From Algoriphagus iocasae (GTDB lineage: Bacteria; Bacteroidota; Bacteroidia; Cytophagales; Cyclobacteriaceae): 64,000 bases of DNA. Positions 43,028-52,724 of the stretch are shown in pieces. The stretch spans positions 496,001 through 560,000 of the forward strand of contig NZ_JACIJO010000002.1 of NCBI RefSeq assembly GCF_014206875.1. Reading direction: 5' to 3'. The position numbers were made by a program, and so were the translations under genes. Every line of letters starts with the position of its first letter. Position 1 is the first letter of the stretch. The notes beneath the pieces were generated by a model. That model was not told where the DNA came from and did not search any database. It was given only the letters and a program-made list of their open reading frames with translations.

Positions 43028-44188
43028 ATGCATAAATATCACCTCCTACTGATCCTCTTTCTTTTTGGAATCAGACAAGCAAAATCTCAAGAAACAGGGA
43101 ACATTGAAATCGGCAGTACTCATACTATCCACTCCAGCATTTTGGATGAGGACAGAAGTTATTGGGTCAGTCTTCCGGAATCTTATGGCAATCCAGAGTC
43201 CTCTTATAAAGAATATCCCCTGCTGATTGTATTGGATGGAAGCAGCTTTTTTCATCCGATTAGCGGTATGACGAACTATATGGGTAGCATTGGAAGAATT
43301 CCCGAGATGATTGTTGTCGGCATTCAAAATGTAAGTCGAACCCGGGATTTCACGCCCGATAAGATAGTCACGGCTAGGGAGAATGATTTTGGAGGTGGAG
43401 ATAATTTCTTGGCATTTCTTGAGGAGGAGCTGATTCCAAAACTGGATCAGGAGTATCGGACGGTCCCATATCGAATTCTTTTTGGGCATTCGCTTGGAGG
43501 ATTATTGGCTGCCCATGCTTATATGAAAGAAAACACCATTTTCAATTCCTTCCTGGCTATTGATCCAAGTATTGGCTCCTGGGATGCCGAAACCATGGAC
43601 AAAAAATTAGAGGCAATAGGCCCTAATTCATTTAAGAGATACATCTATTTCGCCACTGCGAATTGGGGCAAAAGAAATATCAGAAACCGGGACCGACATG
43701 TGCGATTGTATGAATCGCTCAACAGTAACTATGATGGAGTATTTCCTGCGAAATTGGAATATTTCGAAAATGAGGATCATAGTTCCGTTCCCATGATTGC
43801 TTTCCACAATGGAATCAACAGTATTTTTGAAGGCTATGGGATTTCTTATCGGGATGTGGATAACTTAGAGCAACTCACCCAGCATTTTCAGGATATTTCG
43901 CATCGGCTATCCTGGACTTTTGCTCCGCCAGAAAGCCTCGTGAACCGCATTGCATACAGTAAACTTCAAAGCAGAAACGAAGCTGAGAAATCGAAAGCAT
44001 TGGATTTCTTTATTTTAAATACTGAGAATTATACTGACTCCTACAACGTCTTTGATAGCTTGGGAGAAGCTTATGAAGTATTAGGTGACACGTCAAAAGC
44101 AATTGAAAACTATGAAAAATCCCTTTCCCTAAACCCAAATAATGGGCATGCGAAAGCGAAGGTAGAGGAATTGAAAAGGAAGGAATGA
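43028..44188 (+). CDS. Exported alpha/beta-hydrolase esterase with C-terminal TPR
   Basis: 386 aa from the ATG at 43028, which gives a clean signal peptide (HKYHLLLILFLFGIRQAKSQ); a longer frame from 42992 is unlikely. The esterase domain (Pfam Esterase/IroE-like) has YPLLIVLDGSSFFHPISGMT and nucleophile motif GHSLGG with Ser155. The last about 50 residues carry a TPR (NVFDSLGEAYEVLGDTSKAI). This domain arrangement is common in Bacteroidota; the likely substrates are siderophore or carbohydrate esters. No operon partner. Confidence 0.88.
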   Translation: MHKYHLLLILFLFGIRQAKSQETGNIEIGSTHTIHSSILDEDRSYWVSLPESYGNPESSYKEYPLLIVLDGSSFFHPISGMTNYMGSIGRIPEMIVVGIQNVSRTRDFTPDKIVTARENDFGGGDNFLAFLEEELIPKLDQEYRTVPYRILFGHSLGGLLAAHAYMKENTIFNSFLAIDPSIGSWDAETMDKKLEAIGPNSFKRYIYFATANWGKRNIRNRDRHVRLYESLNSNYDGVFPAKLEYFENEDHSSVPMIAFHNGINSIFEGYGISYRDVDNLEQLTQHFQDISHRLSWTFAPPESLVNRIAYSKLQSRNEAEKSKALDFFILNTENYTDSYNVFDSLGEAYEVLGDTSKAIENYEKSLSLNPNNGHAKAKVEELKRKE

Positions 44189-44319
44189 TCAGCTTGGCGA
44201 AGAATGAAGAAATTCCAACTACCATTCAAAATTGTCCACTCAAGTAAAACAAAGAATACTTCACGATTTTTAACACTCATTTTTCCTCTCTGTTTTAATT
44301 GAGAGCGTTACTTTTAACT

Positions 44320-45954
44320 ATGATTAAAAGCAAGATTCAAATTTTGGCAGGTCTAGGTATTGGCCTGATAGTGATGGGATGTAATTCCTCATTAGTATTG
44401 ACGGCTCCTCCTATCAGTTACACAAACTCTAGCCCCAAAGTAGCAGAACTCTCAGATCAGCAATCCAGGCATTGGGGTCATCTGGATTTGCAAAAAGATA
44501 CCATCCCGGGCATGAGCGTGGATCGTGCCTACGCGGAGCTTTTGAAGAAGAGAAAAGGGGAAGAGGTGATTGTTGCTGTAATAGATTCGGGCATTGATCT
44601 GGATCATGAAGACATCAAAGATGTACTTTGGACTAACCCAGGCGAGAAAGCAGGCGATGGCATTGATAATGACGGAAATGGTTATATCGACGATATCCAT
44701 GGCTATAATTTCCTGGGCGAATCTTATAACGAACAGATGGAAATGACTCGAATTCTTCGTTTAAAAATCGGTGATGAAGCCTATCAAGCTGCTGCCAGAG
44801 AAAAGCTCAATGAAAAACTCCCTGAAGCGCAAGCTGCCTTACCTCAACTCAAGCAAATCGAAGCCATGGTAACCATGGCAGACAATAACATCAAAGAAGC
44901 TTTAGGAAAGGAGAATTATACTCTCGCTGATTTGCAAAACTATCAGCCTAAAAATACACAGGAGGAAAGAACTGTGGGAATGCTGGTGCAGGTGATGACC
45001 ATGGGAGAGGAAGTTCCGGCGGCGATCAAAGATCTTCAGCAGGGAATTAAGTACTACGAGGCGCAAGTGAATTACAATCTGAATGTGGACTTTAATGGTA
45101 GAACTCCGGTGGGAGATGACCCGTATGACTACACCGATCAGGATTATGGCAATGGAGATCCGAATATCAGAGTTTCGGATGAAAGCCATGGTTCCCATGT
45201 AGCCGGAATCATCGCTGCCACCCGAAACAATAAAAAGGGAGTAGATGGAGTGGCATCAAATGTAAAAATCATGTCAATCCGGACTGTACCAAATGGTGAC
45301 GAATACGATAAGGACATTGCATTAGCTATTCGTTATGCAGCTGATAATGGTGCCAAAGTGATTAATGCGAGTTTTGGAAAGGCATTTTCTCCGAATTCGG
45401 AATGGGTGTATGATGCCTTAAAATATGCAGCTTCCAAAGATGTTCTCTTTGTGCATGCGGCAGGCAATGACGGCAATGATCTCGATTCTCCAGAGAACCC
45501 AAATTTCCCAAATGATCATCCACAGACCAATACCGATGAATTGGTTGATAATTACCTAACTGTAGGCGCTTTGACTCCCTACTATGGTTCAGAGATGGTT
45601 GCAGTTTTTTCCAATTATGGAAAAGAAAATGTAGACATCTTTGCTCCTGGTGATGAGATTTATTCCACCATGCCTGATAATCAATATGAATTTCAAGGCG
45701 GTACTTCGATGGCGGCTCCGGCAGTAGCTGGCCTAGCAGCCATGATCCGATCTTATTTCCCTGATCTCACTGCTGCACAGGTAAAACAAGTCATTATGAA
45801 GTCAGGAATTGCTCCATCTATTAAGGTACAGGTTGGTGGTCCTGAAGGGCCTGAGAAGTCCTTCTCAGAAATCTCTAAATCCGGCAAAATCGCCAATCTC
45901 TACAATGCCTTGATTTTAGCAAGTGAAGTAGCTAATGGGAAGGCAAGTTTGTAA
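44320..45954 (+). CDS. Lipoprotein subtilisin-like serine protease (S8)
   Basis: 544 aa from the ATG at 44320; a TTG seven codons upstream is not used because the signal peptide begins here. Lipobox IVMGC (Cys21) marks an envelope lipoprotein. Catalytic triad: VIAVIDSGIDLDHED (Asp89), SHGSHVAG (His290), and GTSMAAP (Ser463). The Asp-His spacing of about 200 residues is far longer than in subtilisin and holds a helical insert (residues about 130-255). Ends before a strong terminator. Confidence 0.93.
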   Translation: MIKSKIQILAGLGIGLIVMGCNSSLVLTAPPISYTNSSPKVAELSDQQSRHWGHLDLQKDTIPGMSVDRAYAELLKKRKGEEVIVAVIDSGIDLDHEDIKDVLWTNPGEKAGDGIDNDGNGYIDDIHGYNFLGESYNEQMEMTRILRLKIGDEAYQAAAREKLNEKLPEAQAALPQLKQIEAMVTMADNNIKEALGKENYTLADLQNYQPKNTQEERTVGMLVQVMTMGEEVPAAIKDLQQGIKYYEAQVNYNLNVDFNGRTPVGDDPYDYTDQDYGNGDPNIRVSDESHGSHVAGIIAATRNNKKGVDGVASNVKIMSIRTVPNGDEYDKDIALAIRYAADNGAKVINASFGKAFSPNSEWVYDALKYAASKDVLFVHAAGNDGNDLDSPENPNFPNDHPQTNTDELVDNYLTVGALTPYYGSEMVAVFSNYGKENVDIFAPGDEIYSTMPDNQYEFQGGTSMAAPAVAGLAAMIRSYFPDLTAAQVKQVIMKSGIAPSIKVQVGGPEGPEKSFSEISKSGKIANLYNALILASEVANGKASL

Positions 45955-45971
45955 AGACCTTTTAATATCTA

Positions 45972-46015
45972 ATGAAAAAGCCCAAACTAGAGAGATTCTG
46001 TTTGGGCTTTTTCAT
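45972..46015 (+). terminator. Strong intrinsic terminator, 16-bp stem
   Basis: ATGAAAAAGCCCAAAC (45972-45987) pairs perfectly with GTTTGGGCTTTTTCAT (46000-46015) around a 12-nt loop. It ends the subtilase transcript 17 bp after the stop. The 13-nt core arms recur identically at 48146. Confidence 0.9.
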
Positions 46016-46280
46016 TAATTATTTCTGAATTTTTCAAAGCAACAAGTTGGCGTAATTAGAGTTTGGACTTTTTATCCGAAAAAAAACTTATTTGAAGATC
46101 AAGCAAAGCTTCTTTCACAGAACAATATTTCGCCAAACTAACTGTATTTCAGTTGTTTATAAATTCAAATTGCTTGTATATATGGAAATTAATTTCTAGA
46201 TTTTGGTCCACTTTCTAAGGCGATCTTAGCAGTTTTTTAGGGAAATTTTTCGAGTATTTTTCACATAAACCCATTTGATT

Positions 46281-48110
46281 ATGCCAGTACCATTTGTCGC
46301 CTATCACGGAGTCACTAGCTCCCAACATCAGGCAAAGTTCAACAGTTATTCCGGCTCAGGATTCCGAATGATATCTTTGAGCGTATATGGCTCAAGTTCA
46401 AGTCCTCGCTATGCTGCAGTTTGGGTAAAAGAAGCAGGGCCAGCTTATGCTGCCATCCACGGCGTCAATGCCCAGGGATATCAAACTTTTTTTAATACCT
46501 GGAACGCCAAAGGCTATGTACCCACTCTCATTTCAGCTACAGGATCTGGGAGTTCGGCAGTTTTTGCAGCGGTATTTGAGAAGAGAAGTTTTCCTGCTGT
46601 AATTGCAAAACATGGAATGACTAAGGCGCAATTTGATTCTCAAAATGCAGATGCAAAAGAAAAAAATCTGATCCTTCGTGCCTGTGCTGCATATGGATCC
46701 TCCAGTTCAAGATTATATGCCGCTACCTGGGTCAGCAATATCGGCAATACGAAATGGTTGGTTTATTCAGATCTTACAGCATCAGAGTACCAAAAGAAAT
46801 TCAGTGCATGTATACAACTTCCATATTATACACCTGAGATAGTTTCTGTTTTTGAAGATAACCACTACTGTGCCTTGTTTACAGATCGCATTCGGGGAAC
46901 ATTTGTAGCCCGTCATAATATTGGTCCCACTTCCTATCAGAAAACATTCAATGATCAGGTAGCTGCTGGAAGGATTCCCTTCACTGTAGATGCCGGTGGT
47001 GTGGGAAGCAGTGCAAAATTTGCAGTTGTATTCGCAGAAACACACGCTCCAAAACCGCGAATTTGGAGGACAAATGGCCCTGGAACTTCGGCTACCAACG
47101 GATTAGATGCAATTTTTAAGAAATTTATGGTTAAGCATGGAGTTCGATATGCCCAACTCTGTGTAGGCAAGGCAGGAAGCATTAAATACAACAAAGCATT
47201 CACTTGGGCAGAAAGTAATTACAAAACAGCAGACAATTCAGACCTTTTTCTGCTAGCAAGTTGCTCAAAACTCTTTGTGCATGCCGCAATCAGGGAGCTT
47301 TATAATAAAAGTCCCAAAGTGCTCGACCCGAATGACAAAGCCTATAAGATCCTTGGATTCAGCGGTCCAAAAGACAGCCGAAGTGATGATATCACAGTAA
47401 AAAACCTGCTCGAAAACAAAGGAGGGTTTGATGCAAAAGGATATGACTGCACCTACGATATGCGGAATGTGGCGATTGCACTTGGTCTTAATCGAGCGGT
47501 TACAAAAACCGAACTAGCCAAATACATGTACAAAAACAAAAAGCTGAAGGATGATCCAGGCAAAGTTGATAATTACTGCAATTATGGATATGTCCTGCTC
47601 ACCTTGATTATTGAGAAAGTCAGTGGTAAAAACTATTTTAATTATTTAAAATCTGCTGTTTTGGACAAAATAAATGTGACAGAAGTAAAGGTTTGGCCCA
47701 CTGTAGCTTCGCCAAGGCCTAGTAATGAAGTTGCTACAGAAAGCTCTGCCTTAGGTTTGAGTGCAGTAAAAGTGACAAGTAAAGATGAAGTGCCAAAAGT
47801 ATTTGGTGGTGACGGAATGATCAAGGAAGTTGCCGCAGGAAGTTGTGGCATGGCCTCATCTGCATTGGCAATGGTACAGACCATCCGAAACTATGCAGTT
47901 TGGGGTACAGGAGGAAGAGCAAACGGATCTGCCAGATCGGGAAGTACTCCTGGATCAAGTACATTGGCAGTATCCAACGGAGATAATATGGATTGGGCCT
48001 ACACGATTAATACTAGGGATTTTCTGAAAGATGGCGGCAAAAATGAGCAGTTAAAAGAATTAGGAGATGCAATCACAAAATTTCTTTCAGATAACAAATC
48101 GAAAATCTAA
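46281..48110 (+). CDS. Five BTRD1-like repeats fused to a beta-lactamase-fold serine hydrolase
   Basis: 609 aa from the ATG at 46281. Residues about 1-255 form five copies of a roughly 50-residue unit: HGV ... FN ... G(Y/F) ... GSSSS ... (Y/F)AAVW, matching the bacterial tandem repeat domain 1 (BTRD1) found in polyglycine hydrolase-like proteins. The C-terminal about 340 residues are a beta-lactamase/DD-peptidase fold with SCSK (Ser327, Lys330) and YCN (Tyr432, Asn434). No signal peptide is visible, which is unusual for this fold. Fungal relatives are secreted proteases that cut polyglycine linkers; the substrate here is unknown. Confidence 0.8.
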   Translation: MPVPFVAYHGVTSSQHQAKFNSYSGSGFRMISLSVYGSSSSPRYAAVWVKEAGPAYAAIHGVNAQGYQTFFNTWNAKGYVPTLISATGSGSSAVFAAVFEKRSFPAVIAKHGMTKAQFDSQNADAKEKNLILRACAAYGSSSSRLYAATWVSNIGNTKWLVYSDLTASEYQKKFSACIQLPYYTPEIVSVFEDNHYCALFTDRIRGTFVARHNIGPTSYQKTFNDQVAAGRIPFTVDAGGVGSSAKFAVVFAETHAPKPRIWRTNGPGTSATNGLDAIFKKFMVKHGVRYAQLCVGKAGSIKYNKAFTWAESNYKTADNSDLFLLASCSKLFVHAAIRELYNKSPKVLDPNDKAYKILGFSGPKDSRSDDITVKNLLENKGGFDAKGYDCTYDMRNVAIALGLNRAVTKTELAKYMYKNKKLKDDPGKVDNYCNYGYVLLTLIIEKVSGKNYFNYLKSAVLDKINVTEVKVWPTVASPRPSNEVATESSALGLSAVKVTSKDEVPKVFGGDGMIKEVAAGSCGMASSALAMVQTIRNYAVWGTGGRANGSARSGSTPGSSTLAVSNGDNMDWAYTINTRDFLKDGGKNEQLKELGDAITKFLSDNKSKI

Positions 48111-48145
48111 TTCAGGTAAGGAAAATTATCCTTAATAACTTCAAA

Positions 48146-48183
48146 AAAAAGCCCAAACCTGAGAAATCAAGTTTGGGCTTTTT
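48146..48183 (+). terminator. Intrinsic terminator, near-copy of the one at 45972
   Basis: AAAAAGCCCAAAC (48146-48158) pairs with GTTTGGGCTTTTT (48171-48183). Both 13-nt arms are identical to those at 45975-45987 and 46000-46012; only the 12-nt loops differ. It works in both directions, ending the BTRD1 gene and the convergent rpiB transcript. Confidence 0.9.
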
Positions 48184-48215
48184 ACATCGGACACCGGACA
48201 TCCAGCATCCTACAC

Positions 48216-48653
48216 TTAACTACAAGCAATTTTATTTACTCTGTTAAGGTGTCTTCCTCCTTCAAAATCCGTAGTCAGGAATGTCTCCACCAGCTGTTCT
48301 GCCAATTCGTAGGCGATAAAACGTGCAGGTAGGGCAATTACATTCGCATTGTTATGCTGTCTTGCCAAAGCTGCCAGTTCATTATCCCAGCAAAGCGCTG
48401 CACGGATTCCCTGATGCTTATTGGCAGTGATAGCAACACCGTTTCCACTTCCACAGATGACAATCCCAAGTTCGAACTCTCCTGCTTCTATAGCTGAACA
48501 CAATGGATGTACATAGTCTGGATAGTCCACAGAATCTGTTGAAAAAGGACCAAAATCCTTTACCTCATATCCTTGAGATTCCAATTTGCTGACCAATTTA
48601 GCTTTGTATTCAAAGCCTGCATGGTCTCCTCCTATTGCTATTTTCTTTGACAT
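48216..48653 (-). CDS. rpiB: Ribose-5-phosphate isomerase B
   Basis: 145 aa. Interconverts ribose 5-phosphate and ribulose 5-phosphate in the pentose phosphate pathway. The N-terminus KIAIGGDHAGFEYKAKLVSK and the active-site region VICGSGNGVAITANKHQGIR (Cys about residue 66) are canonical for RpiB/LacA-B. Convergent with the gene at 46281. Normal length, single gene. Confidence 0.96.
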   Translation of the reverse strand: MSKKIAIGGDHAGFEYKAKLVSKLESQGYEVKDFGPFSTDSVDYPDYVHPLCSAIEAGEFELGIVICGSGNGVAITANKHQGIRAALCWDNELAALARQHNNANVIALPARFIAYELAEQLVETFLTTDFEGGRHLNRVNKIACS

Positions 48654-48669
48654 AATTTTTTTTTTAAAA

Positions 48670-48698
48670 GACGGAAGACAGAAGACCGAAGACCGAAG
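48670..48698. repeat. Short tandem GAAGACC repeat
   Basis: The purine-rich stretch reads as four imperfect 7-bp units (ACGGAAG, ACAGAAG, ACCGAAG, ACCGAAG). It lies in the 163-bp gap between rpiB and tatC, which otherwise shows only AT-rich DNA with TCTAGATT-type words. It may be a simple replication-slippage repeat. Confidence 0.55.
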
Positions 48699-48816
48699 TC
48701 CTGACCTTCCAATTTTATCTCAAGCTGTAGAATATTGACTTTAGCTTCTTAATTATAGGCTCTAGATTCTAAAATCTAGCTACTTGATACTTGTTACTAA
48801 AATCTAATATCTAACC

Positions 48817-49668
48817 TTAAAGTGCATCATCGATCTCTTCCTCAGCTCTCTTCAGTGCACGTTTCTTTTCCAATCTTTTTGCAATCTGAATACCTGCTTC
48901 ATAAAGCACCAAAATCGGCATTGCAATTAAGACCTGGCTGATTACATCCGGTGGAGTAATAATTGCTGAAAGCACCAAGATCACCACAATCGCATGCCTT
49001 CTATACGCTTTGAGCATCCCTGAAGTCACCAAACCCGACATTGCTAAGAAATACACTACCACTGGAAGTTGGAACATAATGGCAGATGCCAAAACCAACA
49101 TCGTCAAAGTGGAAATGTAGGATGTAATATCAAACTCATTCAGAATAGATGGGTCCAACTGATAGTTTGAAAGGAAATTGATCGATAAAGGCGATAGGAT
49201 ATAATAGCCAAAAGCTGCTCCCATAAAGAATAACAAGCTGACGAAAAAGACTGCTCCTCTTGCTGCTCTTCTTTCCTGATCATACAAACCAGGGCTGATA
49301 AACCTCCAGATTTCCCAAAACACAAATGGAAAGGCAGCGATAAAACCTACCACAAAACTGGAAGTCATGTGCATGGTAAACTGCCCTGTCATCTGCCTAC
49401 TTTGGATCGTGAACGGCAGTTCGTCTATACATAGCGCCGGAATGCCCAGGTAATCACTGACATTGCAAAGCCAACGATAAGTCACAAAGTCAACCTTGGA
49501 AGGTCCAAGGATAACGACTCCAAACACAAAGCTTTTTGCAACAAAAGCTGCTACAGATAGGACTAAAATTGCAGAAATGGAACGAAGAAGGTGCCAACGA
49601 AGGGCTTCTAAATGGTCCAAAAAGGACATTCCTTCTTCTTCCTCATCTTGATATTGATCTAACGCCAC
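48817..49668 (-). CDS. tatC: Sec-independent protein translocase subunit TatC
   Basis: 283 aa, six predicted transmembrane helices. The signature start MSFLDHLEALRWHLLRSIS, then FPFVFWEIWRFISPGLYDQE in the first periplasmic/cytoplasmic loop and ITPPDVISQVLIAMPILVLY near the end are classical TatC. It binds twin-arginine signal peptides in the inner membrane. A TatA partner is not in this window. It follows glyA closely (15 bp) on the same strand. Confidence 0.96.
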   Translation of the reverse strand: MALDQYQDEEEEGMSFLDHLEALRWHLLRSISAILVLSVAAFVAKSFVFGVVILGPSKVDFVTYRWLCNVSDYLGIPALCIDELPFTIQSRQMTGQFTMHMTSSFVVGFIAAFPFVFWEIWRFISPGLYDQERRAARGAVFFVSLLFFMGAAFGYYILSPLSINFLSNYQLDPSILNEFDITSYISTLTMLVLASAIMFQLPVVVYFLAMSGLVTSGMLKAYRRHAIVVILVLSAIITPPDVISQVLIAMPILVLYEAGIQIAKRLEKKRALKRAEEEIDDAL

Positions 49669-49683
49669 AGGTGGTAATTAATT

Positions 49684-50952
49684 CTAGTATAATGGAAACT
49701 GATTCATCCAGGCATTTACCTCTGCACGGATGTTTGCCAATTCGGCATCATTTGTATGGTTTGTCAACGCTCTATCGATCAAATTGACAATCTTTACCAT
49801 ATCTTCTTCTTTCAAACCTCTGGTAGTAACAGCAGCTGTTCCTACTCTCATCCCGGAAGTAACAAAAGGAGATTTGGTATCAAAAGGAACCATGTTTTTA
49901 TTGATGGTGATATCTACTTTACCAAGGGTTTCCTCAGCGATTTTGCCGGTAAGCTCCTTGTTTCTAAGATCGATCAACATCATGTGATTATCTGTTCCTC
50001 CAGAAATAATCTGGTATCCAAGACTTACGAACTGATCCGCCATTACGGATGCATTCTTTTTCACCTGAAGGACATAATGCATGTAATCATCAGATAGTGC
50101 CTCTTCGAATGCAATTGCTTTGGCAGCAATAATATGCTCCAAAGGTCCACCTTGAGTACCTGGGAAAACTCCCATATCCAACAATGAAGACATTTTTCTG
50201 ATTTCTCCTTTTGGAGTAGTCAATCCCCAAGGATTGTCAAAATCTTCACGCATCATGATCAAACCTCCTCGAGGTCCTCTTAGAGTCTTATGCGTGGTAG
50301 TGGTTACAATATGGCAATGATCCAATGGATCGTTTAATAAACCTTTTGCGATCAAGCCTGATGGATGGGAGATATCCGCCAACAAAATAGCACCTACCTC
50401 ATCCGCAATTTCTCTCAAACGCTCATAATCCCAATCACGGCTATAAGCGGAAGCTCCACAAATGATCATTTTTGGAGAAACAGCCAAAGCCTTCTCTTCC
50501 ACTTTGTCATAATCGATTCTTCCTGTCTCTTCTTCTACACCGTAAAAATGAGGTACATAAAGCTTACCTGAAAAGTTTACCGGAGATCCATGAGTCAAAT
50601 GACCACCATGAGACAAGTCAAAACCAAGGATAGCATCACCAGCTTTTAGGCAAGCTAGCATTACAGCAGCATTTGCCTGAGCTCCAGAGTGAGGCTGAAC
50701 GTTTGCCCAAGTAGCTCCAAAAAGTTGCTTGGCACGATCGATCGCCAACTGCTCGATTTGATCCACTACTTCACAGCCACCATAGTATCTTTTGTTTGGC
50801 AAACCTTCTGCGTATTTGTTTGTCAAAACGCTCCCAGCAGCTTCCATTACTTGCTTGCTAGTGAAGTTTTCTGAGGCAATTAACTCGATTCCTCTTTTTT
50901 GTCTGTCCTCTTCTTGGTTAATTAGGTCAAATATTACCGTATCTCTTTTCAT
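49684..50952 (-). CDS. glyA: Serine hydroxymethyltransferase
   Basis: 422 aa. PLP enzyme converting serine and tetrahydrofolate to glycine and methylene-THF. Seen: [43 protein letters not shown]-lysine region [17 protein letters not shown], and FGFDL-type pocket [17 protein letters not shown]. Full length and canonical. Upstream of tatC in the same direction; the candidate promoter is at 51020-51050. Confidence 0.97.
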   Translation of the reverse strand: MKRDTVIFDLINQEEDRQKRGIELIASENFTSKQVMEAAGSVLTNKYAEGLPNKRYYGGCEVVDQIEQLAIDRAKQLFGATWANVQPHSGAQANAAVMLACLKAGDAILGFDLSHGGHLTHGSPVNFSGKLYVPHFYGVEEETGRIDYDKVEEKALAVSPKMIICGASAYSRDWDYERLREIADEVGAILLADISHPSGLIAKGLLNDPLDHCHIVTTTTHKTLRGPRGGLIMMREDFDNPWGLTTPKGEIRKMSSLLDMGVFPGTQGGPLEHIIAAKAIAFEEALSDDYMHYVLQVKKNASVMADQFVSLGYQIISGGTDNHMMLIDLRNKELTGKIAEETLGKVDITINKNMVPFDTKSPFVTSGMRVGTAAVTTRGLKEEDMVKIVNLIDRALTNHTNDAELANIRAEVNAWMNQFPLY

Positions 50953-51019
50953 AATCAGGGGTTTGAAAGCGGATTTACTGTTGGAAAATGAGCTACCGAA
51001 CGCAGCTCAAAAACGAGCC

Positions 51020-51050
51020 CAAAAATAGCCTGAAACAATTGATATTCCAA
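51020..51050 (-). promoter_or_regulatory. Candidate Bacteroidota-type promoter for glyA-tatC
   Basis: On the minus strand TTG (48-50 end, 51048-51050) is followed after 20 nt by TATTTTTG (51020-51027), a full match to the TAnnTTTG -7 element. It lies 68 bp upstream of the glyA ATG, in the divergent gap with the 51113 gene. Prediction by pattern only. Confidence 0.5.
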
Positions 51051-51112
51051 TCCCAATAAAGCATTGATCAAAGATTAAAGCATTCCTTTGCCGGATTCAC
51101 TATTTTAGCGTC

Positions 51113-51487
51113 ATGTTTGATTTTAAATTCACGCCGGAATCCTATTTTGAGAATGAGGTGACTTCTGTTTTACTGGTAAAGCTCCAATATCCGGAAAGTC
51201 AGTGGGGAGAGCAGATTAGCATTTATGCCCATTCGATTGAGGGAAAAATCCAGTTTGAGGCAGTGGATTTTTATGGAAATGAATTTATTCTATATCCTTC
51301 TTCCAGTTTTGAACCCTTAAGTTTTGAGGATTTGGTGTATATGCTGGAAGGAATTCAGGTAAATCAGGATGAAGTAGAGGGAAATGTCGAATTCACCCTG
51401 TATGGTGTTCCAGCAGCGGAAAGTTCATTCTATCCCGAGGTAGAAAAATATTTTGATGAAAAAAGGGAAAGTGCCGGATTGACTTAA
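51113..51487 (+). CDS. Small protein of unknown function
   Basis: 124 aa, ATG at 51113, divergent from glyA. Acidic and strand-rich: VTSVLLVKLQYPESQWGEQI, QFEAVDFYGNEFILYPSSSF. No signal peptide or known motif. Its stop overlaps the end of the opposite-strand small gene by three bases. Confidence 0.6.
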   Translation: MFDFKFTPESYFENEVTSVLLVKLQYPESQWGEQISIYAHSIEGKIQFEAVDFYGNEFILYPSSSFEPLSFEDLVYMLEGIQVNQDEVEGNVEFTLYGVPAAESSFYPEVEKYFDEKRESAGLT

Positions 51488-51711
51488 AAGTCGAACACAT
51501 TATGACTTCCGGTAGTCTCCTGATGAGATCTAAACCAAAATTCATAAGTAGAGAAATCCACACATTCGTTGAGTTCAATTCCCTGAAAAGGAATTTTCTT
51601 CAAACTATTTACCGGCAACCAGGATCTGAATTGTTTGGCATGTTTCGAACTTAGCTGAGAAAGCTGAATCCATTTTCTGCCTGCTATGGAAATAGGTACA
51701 AGTTTAGTCAT
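51484..51711 (-). CDS. Small protein of unknown function
   Basis: 75 aa on the minus strand, ATG at 51711. It begins MTKLVPISIAGRKWIQLSQL and continues AKQFRSWLPVNSLKKIPFQG, a coherent, non-repetitive protein. It is convergent with the 51113 gene and fills most of a 327-bp gap that otherwise holds no gene; the remainder (51712-51814) is AT-rich with no clear signal. I do not recognise the family. Confidence 0.55.
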   Translation of the reverse strand: MTKLVPISIAGRKWIQLSQLSSKHAKQFRSWLPVNSLKKIPFQGIELNECVDFSTYEFWFRSHQETTGSHNVFDF

Positions 51712-51814
51712 AGGAATTGGTTTGATCGCTTAAAAGTATACTGATTTACAATACGATACAATATTTTAAAATTAAATCTATGTTAATAACCATTACCTTT
51801 TATCCTAAAACCCC

Positions 51815-52723
51815 ATGATACCAGTCATCATTGCAGTTTTGGGACTTTTTTTGGGATTATTTTTACAAAACCGGAAGGATTTCCCTACCGAAAAAGCCAT
51901 CAAATGGACCAATTACTACCTTTTGAATATTGTCCTACCAGCCTTGGCTTTGCTCTATATTCCCCAAATCAAGGCCGAATGGGCTCTTTTGATCCCCATT
52001 TCAGCAGCTTGGTTTACCTTTATTCTTTCTTGGATTTTATTCGGAACCCTAGGGAAAATCTTTAACTGGGACCGTGGACTCACCGGATGCCTGATTATCG
52101 TTTCCGGACTGGCAAATACATCTTTCCTGGGCTTTCCAATTGTAGAAGGACTCTATGGAAGGGAAGGAATGCCTATCGCTTTGCTGATAGATCAGGGAGG
52201 ATCATTCCTTTTGGTTTCTTCGCTATCGATTTTGGTTGGATCATTATATAGCCATCAAGAAGGTAAATTGAGCAGTATCCCCCTAAAAATTATAAGTTTC
52301 CCGCCTTTCGGATTTTTGGTAGGAACCATGATCATGAGCATACTGGAGATTCCTACACCGGAATTTTTACTACCCTTGTTAAAAATCATTGGAAGAACCA
52401 TGGCACCACTTGCCCTCTTTGCCATCGGGATGAAATTCTCACTGGATTTTGATTCTCTTAAATCCAGGTATTTTTGGATGGGTATGGGGTATAGACTGAT
52501 TCTTGCCCCACTTTTGGTTTGGTTGGTTTACAGAAATTTTCTTTCCGAGGAAAGCCTGACTTTCAAAGTAACAGTCCTAGAAAGTGGAATGGCGCCTATG
52601 ATCACTGGATCTATAGTCGCCATCAATTTCAATTTAAGACCAAAACTAGCCACATTATTAGCTGGATTGGGGATTCCTATTGCTGGGATATCCCTTCTGG
52701 CTTGGTATTATTTGTTAGGATAA
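51815..52723 (+). CDS. AEC-family transporter
   Basis: 302 aa, about ten hydrophobic segments. The AEC (auxin efflux carrier) pattern is visible: SGLANTSFLGFPIVEGLYG with the conserved N-T-x-F-x-G-x-P, and a second-half repeat (APLALFAIGMKFSLD and ESGMAPMITGSIVAIN). Moves unknown small anions or organic acids across the inner membrane. Its stop is one base before the convergent suhB gene. Confidence 0.9.
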   Translation: MIPVIIAVLGLFLGLFLQNRKDFPTEKAIKWTNYYLLNIVLPALALLYIPQIKAEWALLIPISAAWFTFILSWILFGTLGKIFNWDRGLTGCLIIVSGLANTSFLGFPIVEGLYGREGMPIALLIDQGGSFLLVSSLSILVGSLYSHQEGKLSSIPLKIISFPPFGFLVGTMIMSILEIPTPEFLLPLLKIIGRTMAPLALFAIGMKFSLDFDSLKSRYFWMGMGYRLILAPLLVWLVYRNFLSEESLTFKVTVLESGMAPMITGSIVAINFNLRPKLATLLAGLGIPIAGISLLAWYYLLG

Positions 52724-52724
52724 A

